This document shows, in pieces, positions 1-5,024 of a stretch of 6,749 nt of DNA. Each line of letters opens with the position of its first letter. Position 1 is the stretch's first letter. Source of the DNA: an uncultured Alphaproteobacteria bacterium (lineage in GTDB: Bacteria > Pseudomonadota > Alphaproteobacteria > CAAHEQ01 > UBA3637); assembly GCA_937935995.1 (NCBI GenBank), contig CALGXF010000064.1, positions 1-6,749 on the forward strand, given 5' to 3'. Made by a program: the position numbers and the translations under genes. The notes beneath the pieces are model-generated. The model was not told the origin of the DNA. It was given only the letters and a program-made list of their open reading frames with translations, and ran no database searches.

Positions 1-1116
1 GACGGATTGGCGATGAAGTTCTGTTTTGGAACGGACGGAACGATTTGTGATGATGTCGGCGGCAGTGGTTCGGGCGGAACGGGAGGTTCGGGTTCCGGCA
101 CAGAAGACCCATGTTTGGGAATAGATTGTGGCGCACATGGAATATGTAACAACGGTGTTTGTGATTGTACAAACGGATATGAAGGGGTTCATTGTGAGAT
201 GCCGCCGGCCTGTACAACGGATGACGATTGTTTAAATGGTGAAGTTTGTACAGATTATGAATGTGTGTGTCCGACATTACCAATTCCAACGGAGTGTCAA
301 GAAATCACGACAATTGAAGAGGGGTGTGATCAAATCACCAATTTGCCTGACGGGACAGAATGTTCAACAGGGGTTTGTTTAGAGGGGGCTTGTTGTAACC
401 CGGATGACAGTCAAGCGTGTTGTGAAGCTTCTGGTAAGACATGGCAAGAAGAGACACAAACATGTTGTGGGGAAACGGCATGTGTTTATCGGTACACGAA
501 TCCAGTCGGAGCCATTGGTTCGGATTGTCAAGTAACCGGATATGTCAACCCGATAGGTTCGGTTCGAGCAACCTGTCAAATAACGGGCTACATCAATCCG
601 ACAACAACGTATGAGACAATGCCGGATTTAAATGTTACTTCATGTCCGTCCGGTCAATATTGCCGTGTGGCATGGACGAGTGATACATGTTCTGGCGATT
701 TAAGTTCAACAGGAGCCAGTACGATGTATGGCGTTTGTGAACAAATGACCTCCAGTGGTGGTTCATGTAAACAAGGTGTTCATTTAGGTGATTTAAATGT
801 CACTTCGTGTCCATCGGGTCAATATTGCCGTGTCGCGTGGACGAGTGAAACCTGTTCCGGCGACTTAAGCTCAACGGGTGCATCGACGATGTATGGTGTT
901 TGTGAACAAATGACGTCCAGTGGTGGTTCATGCAAACAAAATGTCCACTTAACAGATACGTATTTACGAGAAGAAACGGGATGTTCCTCCGGGATGTATT
1001 GCCAGTTGACGTCATCGACAGAAGATTATACGGGCAGTTTAAGCAGCACCGGTTCGGATCCGATGTATGGATATTGCTTATCAATGGATAGCACCAGCAA
1101 AACATGTTCAAATTAA
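1..1116 (+). CDS. Cysteine-rich EGF-like/tandem-repeat surface protein (5' partial)
   Basis: The frame is open from the first base and no signal peptide is visible, although such a Cys-rich protein must be exported, so the gene probably starts upstream. The TTG at 7 and ATG at 13 lack a ribosome binding site. Visible residues (base 1 = codon 1): a Gly/Ser linker at 20-34; an EGF-like domain at 38-65 with cysteines 38, 43, 49, 54, 56 and 65 in exact EGF spacing; a second Cys-rich segment (ACTTDDDC to CVC); further Cys-rich sequence; two and a fraction 16-residue repeats at about 165-200; and three 55-residue repeats running to the C-terminus. EGF folds and Cys-rich repeats usually mediate adhesion or protein contacts outside the cell. 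That role is inferred; I do not recognise the whole protein. It likely shares a transcript with the lectin-like gene 16 bp downstream. Confidence 0.85.
   Translation, partial: DGLAMKFCFGTDGTICDDVGGSGSGGTGGSGSGTEDPCLGIDCGAHGICNNGVCDCTNGYEGVHCEMPPACTTDDDCLNGEVCTDYECVCPTLPIPTECQEITTIEEGCDQITNLPDGTECSTGVCLEGACCNPDDSQACCEASGKTWQEETQTCCGETACVYRYTNPVGAIGSDCQVTGYVNPIGSVRATCQITGYINPTTTYETMPDLNVTSCPSGQYCRVAWTSDTCSGDLSSTGASTMYGVCEQMTSSGGSCKQGVHLGDLNVTSCPSGQYCRVAWTSETCSGDLSSTGASTMYGVCEQMTSSGGSCKQNVHLTDTYLREETGCSSGMYCQLTSSTEDYTGSLSSTGSDPMYGYCLSMDSTSKTCSN
493..603 (+). repeat. In-frame 48-bp (16-aa) tandem repeat, two full units plus a fragment
   Basis: Units at 493-540 and 541-588 encode YTNPVGAIGSDCQVTG and YVNPIGSVRATCQITG. 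A truncated third unit starting YINP follows at 589. The pattern is YxNP[VI]G[AS][IV]xxxCQ[VI]TG, with one cysteine per unit. The copies differ at many synonymous sites, so they are old and kept by selection on the protein. Confidence 0.85.
625..1113 (+). repeat. In-frame 165-bp (55-aa) tandem repeat, three copies
   Basis: Copies at 625-789 and 790-954 begin DLNVTSCPSGQYCRVAW and match at 52 of 55 residues. By my hand count they differ synonymously at 19 codons and non-synonymously at only 3. The third copy (955-1113) is diverged but aligns without gaps over its last 45 residues, keeping GxYC, GSLSSTG/GDLSSTG and MYGxC. Copies 1 and 2 have five cysteines each; copy 3 has four, having lost the one in TCSG. 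Confidence 0.92.
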
Positions 1117-1132
1117 AAGAAAGGAAAAGAAA

Positions 1133-1498
1133 ATGAAGAAAATTTTATTAGCAACCATCGTAGCAGCCTTTATGGCCACGTCAGCCCATGCGGCATGTGA
1201 GGGTGGGACGTTATCGGATGATGGTCAATTTTGTATCAGTGATATCTCTCTCTATTGGTGGAGTGCTGCGAATTGGTGCAAGGCCAATGGTCGTCATTTG
1301 GCGACTATGTATGAAGTTTGTCCCGATTGGAATGGAAATGAGGGGACTGGAATATGTCCTGTGATTGCCAGTTCTATTAATGGCAATGTCTGGACTGCAA
1401 CCGCAAGTGATAGTGAACGCGCATTCCGCGTTAATCCATCCAAAGGCTCCGTTGCCGTCGGCAGTCGGAACTATGCGAACCGCGCGTTGTGTAAATAG
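1133..1498 (+). CDS. Secreted C-type-lectin-like small protein, possible DGR target
   Basis: This is a 121-residue exported protein. The ATG at 1133 follows AAGGA (1121-1125) with a 7-nt spacer and opens a clear signal peptide, residues 1-20 (MKKILLATIVAAF... SAHA), likely cleaved before A21; the longer open frame upstream lacks a signal sequence at its start. The mature part has six cysteines (22, 34, 49, 63, 75, 120). WWSAANWCKANGRHLAT at 42-58 matches the first helix of the C-type lectin fold, VWTATA at 86-91 fits a core strand, and RALC at 117-120 the final strand. The fold supports ligand binding or adhesion at the surface; the ligand is unknown. The C-terminal ~25 codons resemble a retroelement-diversified region (see separate entry). 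It is probably co-transcribed with the Cys-rich gene upstream. The lectin-like assignment is by pattern only. Confidence 0.88.
   Translation: MKKILLATIVAAFMATSAHAACEGGTLSDDGQFCISDISLYWWSAANWCKANGRHLATMYEVCPDWNGNEGTGICPVIASSINGNVWTATASDSERAFRVNPSKGSVAVGSRNYANRALCK
1418..1492 (+). other. Candidate variable region (adenine-mutagenised type) of the lectin-like gene
   Basis: Residues 96-120 show NNC codons at R96, R99, S103, S106, A108, V109, G110 and R117, interleaved with AAY Asn codons (101, 113, 116). That is the product expected when AAC codons of a template repeat are randomised at adenines. Bases 1411-1490 are about 58% G+C, against roughly 43-48% in stretches sampled earlier in the gene, and adenine is depleted. 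The GC-rich end near 1477-1492 could serve as an initiation site. No template repeat or reverse transcriptase is in the window, so this is inference. Confidence 0.4.
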
Positions 1499-1574
1499 TT
1501 CGTTCTTGTGATGCTTTGTCGGAAATGCAGACGGTTCAAATCAACTTTCTGAACCCTTTGCGCTGATTAGGACG
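1499..1574. other. Convergent intergenic spacer with a small inverted repeat
   Basis: This 76-bp gap separates two converging genes. It holds a 6-bp inverted repeat, GGTTCA (1533-1538) and TGAACC (1550-1555), with an 11-nt loop and no T-run on either side, so it is not a convincing terminator. It lies about 40 bp past the stop codon of the lectin-like gene. I see no coding sequence here. Confidence 0.5.
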
Positions 1575-2099
1575 TTAAAACAGTTGTTCAATCTGTTGGC
1601 GCAGGTCGGGGGAATCGAAGTCGGCTAAGCCTTGAATAAAGCCGACTTCTTTTCCGTCTTTGTTAATCAGTACGGTACGCGGGACTTTTTGCCCGCCAAA
1701 TGCGTGTAGCAGCTTTTCGTTATCATCATAATAAACCGTCATCTTTTTCAGGCGGCGATCGTGAAGCGTTTGTGCAATCGTTTCAACATTTTTATCTTCG
1801 GCAACGGCAATGACCCGAACGGATTTGTCTTTGTAATCGTTCCGCAAACGGTCAAGCGCCGGTAACTCAATTAAACACAACCGGCAACTTGGTTTCCAAA
1901 AATTCAAAACAATGACATTCCCGGATAATTCGGATAACCGGTGCTCTTGATGATGTTCATCGAAATAGGGAGCTGTCGGCACCGATTTGGGTGAATCGAA
2001 CAATGTAAATGCGGATGATTTTGCGTCTTCTTGCGCTTTTAAGTTGCCAAAACAAGAAAAACACGCTAAAACGGTCAAAAGAAATATCTGTTTCATCAT
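1575..2099 (-). CDS. tlpA: TlpA/ResA-family periplasmic thiol-disulfide oxidoreductase
   Basis: This 174-residue thioredoxin-fold protein would exchange or reduce disulfides in periplasmic partners. Residues 1-22 form a signal peptide (MMKQIFLLTVLAC..., likely cut after LKA); VLAC at 10-13 could alternatively be a loose lipobox, giving a membrane-anchored lipoprotein. The TlpA-like domain runs from about 41 to 174: VIVLNFW at 62-68, the CXXC active site C72-R-L-C75, the E78-L-P-A-L motif after it, and the cis-proline V139-P140. TlpA/ResA proteins usually have W-C-x-P-C; here the site is PSCRLC, lacking Trp before the first Cys and Pro before the second, which may shift redox potential or specificity. 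Start: two adjacent ATGs (2099, 2096) lack a ribosome binding site, and a promoter-like -10 ends 7 nt upstream, so the mRNA may be leaderless. It is divergent from the LptM-like gene. The symbol is given at family level. Confidence 0.9.
   Translation of the reverse strand: MMKQIFLLTVLACFSCFGNLKAQEDAKSSAFTLFDSPKSVPTAPYFDEHHQEHRLSELSGNVIVLNFWKPSCRLCLIELPALDRLRNDYKDKSVRVIAVAEDKNVETIAQTLHDRRLKKMTVYYDDNEKLLHAFGGQKVPRTVLINKDGKEVGFIQGLADFDSPDLRQQIEQLF
1617..1653 (+). terminator. Possible + strand terminator hairpin inside the 3' end of tlpA
   Basis: A perfect 10-bp inverted repeat, GAAGTCGGCT (1617-1626) and AGCCGACTTC (1640-1649), encloses a 13-nt loop and is followed on the + strand by TTTT. No T-run follows on the minus strand, so it would act on transcripts arriving from the lectin-like gene. 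The large loop, short T-run and location in coding DNA make it uncertain. Confidence 0.4.
2044..2072 (+). promoter_or_regulatory. Candidate promoter for the LptM-like gene, inside the tlpA signal-peptide region
   Basis: TTGCCA (2044-2049, 5/6 to TTGACA), a 17-nt spacer and TAAAAC (2067-2072, 4/6 to TATAAT) predict a start near 2079 and a leader of about 45 nt. That leader contains AAAGGA at 2111-2116, 8 nt before the ATG at 2125. Confidence 0.35.
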
Positions 2100-2105
2100 G
2101 ATGCC

Positions 2106-2134
2106 ATGATAAAGGATTTTGAAAATGAAAACAA
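2106..2134 (-). promoter_or_regulatory. Candidate leaderless promoter for tlpA
   Basis: Read on the minus strand: TTGTTT (2134-2129), a 17-nt spacer and TATCAT (2111-2106, 5/6 to TATAAT). Six bases separate the -10 from the tlpA ATG at 2099, which places the expected +1 at the A of the start codon. This agrees with the missing ribosome binding site. The -35 match is weak (3/6). Confidence 0.35.
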
Positions 2135-2241
2135 AACTTTTTTTGATTATTTTATGTGCGTGTATCGCTTTAGCCGCTTGCGGCCGTCAAAATGCTCCGG
2201 TCGCTCCAAAAGGCAGTGTTTATCCTAGGACTTATTATTAA
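2125..2241 (+). CDS. lptM: Small outer-membrane lipoprotein, LptM-like
   Basis: This 38-residue gene begins MKTKLFLIILCACIALAAC. A short hydrophobic signal (residues 4-18) ends in the lipobox L-A-A-C19; after lipidation of C19 only 20 residues remain, GRQNAPVAPKGSVYPRTYY. The C-G-R start, Pro/Lys-rich middle and YPRTY ending fit the short lipoproteins (LPAM_2/LptM family) that in E. coli assist oxidative maturation of the LptD LPS translocon. AAAGGA at 2111-2116 is a good ribosome binding site. From memory, alphaproteobacteria often carry this lipoprotein between argH and lysA with a tlpA-like gene nearby; here tlpA is adjacent and divergent while argH and lysA are absent. A disulfide-related role for the lipoprotein would fit the TlpA neighbour. 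The last 17 bp overlap the end of the opposing PAS/GGDEF gene. The lipoprotein call is firm; the LptM assignment is family-level. Confidence 0.75.
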   Translation: MKTKLFLIILCACIALAACGRQNAPVAPKGSVYPRTYY

Positions 2242-3106
2242 GTTTCGCCCATTTAATCAAGGCCATCGGACTTGTCCCGTTATCCGGATAGGATGAAAAA
2301 CCGATTTCAATCCCGACATGTAATTGTTCTTCTTTGAAAATAATCGGCAAATTCGTGCAGTTACGTAATCGGCTGGTGATGATGTAAATGTTTTGTTTGT
2401 CCCGTACATTTTCAAACAAGAAATAAAAAGAGTCGCCCGGACCTTTGGCGACTGTATCAACACTACGAATACTGGACTTGAAACGAGAAACCAATGTTTC
2501 AACCGCAAAACGTTTGGCTTCGTTTCCGTGCGTCAGTTCAATGTCATCCAATCCGGTAAGCGTAACGGTAACCACCATCAGGTAAGCTTTGACATCCGCC
2601 AAAACACCGCGTGCTTCCCGTAAAGCTCTTAAAATAGCCTGATCAACGCGGTCGTTGAATAAAACCGGAGACGGTAAATTGGTTTGAACATCAATCGGCG
2701 AAATGTTTATCAAGCGTTCTTCCAACGATTTACATTTCTTTTCTAAATTGACAACCGGCGTTTGATTTTGTGCCTCGATTAAACACACTTTTTCATTATT
2801 GACGAAAATCGGAACGACGCGAACAAGCATGTCAATTAAAATGCCGGATTTGTTTTTGAAGTGGATGTTCATATAATCAACGCGTTTTTTACTGGCCAAC
2901 GCCCGTTGGAATTGTTCTTGATCACTGTCGGCAATGATTTCCAAAATCGGTGTATCAATAGCTTCTTCCTGCGTCAAAGCCAATGTTTTCAGCGCAGCCG
3001 GATTGATTTGAACAATCACATCGTCTTTAACGACGGCAAAAAAAGTGTCGGTAATTCCTAAAAAATAGTCCCCCAAATGGGGCGGCAATATGTCTTGTTC
3101 TGTCAT
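2225..3106 (-). CDS. PAS domain plus catalytically degenerate GGDEF protein
   Basis: This is a 293-residue soluble protein. The start at 3106 is chosen because AGGGA sits 7 nt upstream; an upstream TTG at 3154 has no such site. Residues ~12-115 fit a PAS sensor domain (DTFFAVVKDDVIVQINPAAL, later a LVRVVPIF strand). A short charged helix at 119-135 links to a GGDEF fold at ~136-287, recognisable from IDVQTNLPSPVLFNDRV, TLVSRFKSSIRSVDTVAK and IEIGFSSYPDNG. The signature is PGDSF (223-227) instead of GG[DE]EF, and the metal-binding DxD of the first strand is T-L-T (182-184), so cyclase activity is very unlikely. The RxxD inhibitory-site motif is kept, R214-S-V-D217, five residues before the signature as in c-di-GMP-binding enzymes. 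It may be a c-di-GMP receptor or an oligomerisation scaffold; that is inference. It is divergent from the Sel1 gene across 131 bp. Confidence 0.87.
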   Translation of the reverse strand: MTEQDILPPHLGDYFLGITDTFFAVVKDDVIVQINPAALKTLALTQEEAIDTPILEIIADSDQEQFQRALASKKRVDYMNIHFKNKSGILIDMLVRVVPIFVNNEKVCLIEAQNQTPVVNLEKKCKSLEERLINISPIDVQTNLPSPVLFNDRVDQAILRALREARGVLADVKAYLMVVTVTLTGLDDIELTHGNEAKRFAVETLVSRFKSSIRSVDTVAKGPGDSFYFLFENVRDKQNIYIITSRLRNCTNLPIIFKEEQLHVGIEIGFSSYPDNGTSPMALIKWAKLNNKS

Positions 3107-3113
3107 TTTTACA

Positions 3114-3118
3114 TCCCT
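3114..3118 (-). promoter_or_regulatory. Ribosome binding site fixing the PAS/GGDEF start
   Basis: AGGGA on the minus strand lies 7 nt before the ATG at 3106. It decides for this start over the in-frame TTG 48 bp further upstream. Confidence 0.65.
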
Positions 3119-3186
3119 GATTTCGAGCGTATCGGGTTTTGAGTGCAAAATCAAGAAAAAAATGAGCGGCTCTTTTATAATTTTAG

Positions 3187-3214
3187 TTGTCCTTTGCGCG
3201 GATTATGTTAAATT
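3187..3214 (+). promoter_or_regulatory. Possible promoter for the Sel1/EFR1 unit
   Basis: In the 131-bp divergent gap (3107-3237), TTGTCC (3187-3192) and TAAATT (3209-3214) are spaced 16 nt apart, each matching consensus at 4 of 6 positions. The leader would carry AGGGGA, 7 nt before the ATG at 3238. I found no equally good promoter for the minus-strand PAS/GGDEF gene in the same gap. Confidence 0.3.
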
Positions 3215-3237
3215 AAATAAAGAAAGGGGATGTTACC

Positions 3238-5016
3238 ATGCGTTTGTTTTTATATGTTTTTTGCGGATTAATGATATGCGTATCCGGTTTGGCTCAAACA
3301 ACGTCGACAAAAATGCGCGCCGACCGCAAAAAGTGCGAATCACTGATGTATGTTGCCGAAAAAAAAGAAATGGATTGGATTTATGATGCGTGCGGTTTTG
3401 ATGATGAAACGGATGCGTGGCATAATTGGGCGCCTTTTTTGACAAAAAACAATTATCGTAAAGGCATGTATATGCTGTGCAAAAAGTATCCGACACATGA
3501 ATACAGTGCGCTTTATTGCAAAAAAGCGGCTGATGCAGGATATGTGCCGGCAGTTTATGAAGCGGCTCAAGACGACCGACGGGCCGGTAATTATCGGCAC
3601 TATATTGAAAAGCTTCAAAAAATCGTGGATAACAACAGCCTGTACGGTAAAATGGTTTTAAAAACGGCAGAAGATGAAACAGCGTTAAAAGCTTATCAGG
3701 AATTGGGATTTGCTTATTTAAAAGGCGTGATGGTTGACCGCAACTTTAATAAAGCTTATGAATATTTAAAAACAGCGGCGGATTTGGGCAGTTCGGAAGC
3801 GGCTCATGCTGTAGCGGTAACGCTTTATTGGGGCGGAAATGAAGAGCAAAAGGCTTTGGCCGACAGTTATTGGTTTAAAGCAATGATGCAAGGGTGTCCG
3901 GCGGCCGAAGAAACATACGGCATTTTGGAACAATATTTAAAGCAGCAAATGCCGACTCAAACAGCCAAAGAACGAATGGAAGAAAAAATGTACAGTTGTT
4001 CGGCTTCCGTTCAAAAATCGGGAATTCAATTGAAGTCTGCTCAGTCTTGTGATTGTCCGGCTGTGTTGGCATGGAATAAATCGCAAAGCAACAAGCCATA
4101 TATTGTTTACAGCCTTTCGGGAACAAGTGCCGTCTTGCAAGATAAACGCGGCAACAAAGAAACAGTTTCTCCGATGCAGACGACGTCGGCCGGATATTAT
4201 GTGCGCGAAGTCCGTCCGTCAGCCGTTATTGTGACAAAAGGGGCCGAACGGCATGTGTTGTTAAAACAACCCGACAGCGATTGCATTGATATTTGCCAAA
4301 ACCCGAATTTGGGACAGACTCGGTATGCCTCTTCAGTCTATCAATTGCAATTTACACCGCAGGAATGTCAGAAAATTGCCGCAAACATCGAAATGTTGGA
4401 TAACCCGTCGCTTCGGTTTAAAGGATTGCAGGAATGCCGGTTGAAGGATTGGAAGACATGGGGGCAATGGGCTTTGGACAATAAACGCAATAAATTTTTA
4501 TATGTGTTGGAAAATTATCAAAAATCCGATTATATTCCGGCTCAAATGGCAGAAATCGAACGTTATTATCATTCAGACCGCCCCGGGGATGATATCTTGG
4601 TCAAAAACCTGTTTACTTACATCAGCACGCAACGGCCGACAGATATGCTTTCCTATTGGAAGAAAGAACAAGCGTACTGTGTGCGGGCGTATTCTTATAT
4701 GACAGGTGATGACAAAGATGATGCGTTGGCGTTTTCATGGGCAAAAGCCGGTGCGGATTTAGGCTATCCGCATTCGATGAACATGCTGGGGATTTTGTAT
4801 GCAACGGGACGAGGAGTTGATCGAAATCTGAAAGAAGCGGCTTCTTGGTTTTTAAAGGCTGAAGAAGCAACGCCTTATCCGTTTGTGGATGCCAGATATA
4901 ATTATAAAGTCCTGCAAAACGGTCAAAATTTTGATACTTTCCGTTTCGGGCAATGCCGCGATATTGTCGAACCATCCGTTCCTTCCGTGGACGAAGTGTT
5001 TAACTTGTATCAATAG
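3238..5016 (+). CDS. Secreted Sel1-repeat protein with central beta-rich insert
   Basis: This 592-residue protein has a signal peptide at 1-19 (MRLFLYVFCGLMICVSGLA, cut before Q20), so it acts in the periplasm or beyond. Sel1-like helical repeats lie at ~85-110 and ~150-232 (ELGFAYLKG..., KAYEYLKTAADLGSSEA, SYWFKAMMQG) and again at ~495-545 (SWAKAGADLGYPHSMNMLG, ATGRGVDRNLKEAASWF). Between them, residues ~286-343 look beta-rich (PYIVYSLSGTSAVLQDKRG, YYVREVRPSAVIVTKG), loosely like the small domain of PilP/GspC pilus and secretion proteins. Cysteine pairs C271/C273 and C349/C353 flank this insert. Sel1 repeats usually scaffold protein complexes. The start has AGGGGA upstream, and the gene is followed 8 bp later by the EFR1 gene, whose ribosome binding site overlaps this stop codon, so the two are probably translated from one mRNA. 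Specific function unknown. Confidence 0.88.
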   Translation: MRLFLYVFCGLMICVSGLAQTTSTKMRADRKKCESLMYVAEKKEMDWIYDACGFDDETDAWHNWAPFLTKNNYRKGMYMLCKKYPTHEYSALYCKKAADAGYVPAVYEAAQDDRRAGNYRHYIEKLQKIVDNNSLYGKMVLKTAEDETALKAYQELGFAYLKGVMVDRNFNKAYEYLKTAADLGSSEAAHAVAVTLYWGGNEEQKALADSYWFKAMMQGCPAAEETYGILEQYLKQQMPTQTAKERMEEKMYSCSASVQKSGIQLKSAQSCDCPAVLAWNKSQSNKPYIVYSLSGTSAVLQDKRGNKETVSPMQTTSAGYYVREVRPSAVIVTKGAERHVLLKQPDSDCIDICQNPNLGQTRYASSVYQLQFTPQECQKIAANIEMLDNPSLRFKGLQECRLKDWKTWGQWALDNKRNKFLYVLENYQKSDYIPAQMAEIERYYHSDRPGDDILVKNLFTYISTQRPTDMLSYWKKEQAYCVRAYSYMTGDDKDDALAFSWAKAGADLGYPHSMNMLGILYATGRGVDRNLKEAASWFLKAEEATPYPFVDARYNYKVLQNGQNFDTFRFGQCRDIVEPSVPSVDEVFNLYQ

Positions 5017-5024
5017 AGGCGTCA

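Noticed and set aside
800..1111. A 103-codon open frame on the minus strand inside the Cys-rich repeats
   Set aside because: It has no ribosome binding site or recognisable domain, and the opposing + frame shows clear repeats with silent-site divergence, so it is a shadow.
1067..1132. Upstream extension of the lectin-like gene to an ATG at 1067
   Set aside because: It would overlap the end of the preceding gene and bury the signal peptide; the ATG at 1133 has a good ribosome binding site and a proper signal sequence.
1525..1560. GGTTCAAATC at 1533-1542, which looks like the T-loop of a tRNA
   Set aside because: The stem on the 3' side does not pair (CAACT opposite GACGG), and no anticodon arm, acceptor stem or CCA end could be found around it on either strand.
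3161..3184. A-run, GAGCGGCTC, T-rich run in the divergent gap, resembling a bidirectional terminator
   Set aside because: Only a 3-bp stem with a 3-nt loop can form (or 4 bp around a single base), too weak for termination, and neither flanking gene ends there.
3090..3386. A + strand open frame spanning the divergent gap
   Set aside because: It overlaps the PAS/GGDEF start and the Sel1 signal peptide in another frame, with low-complexity sequence and no family features.
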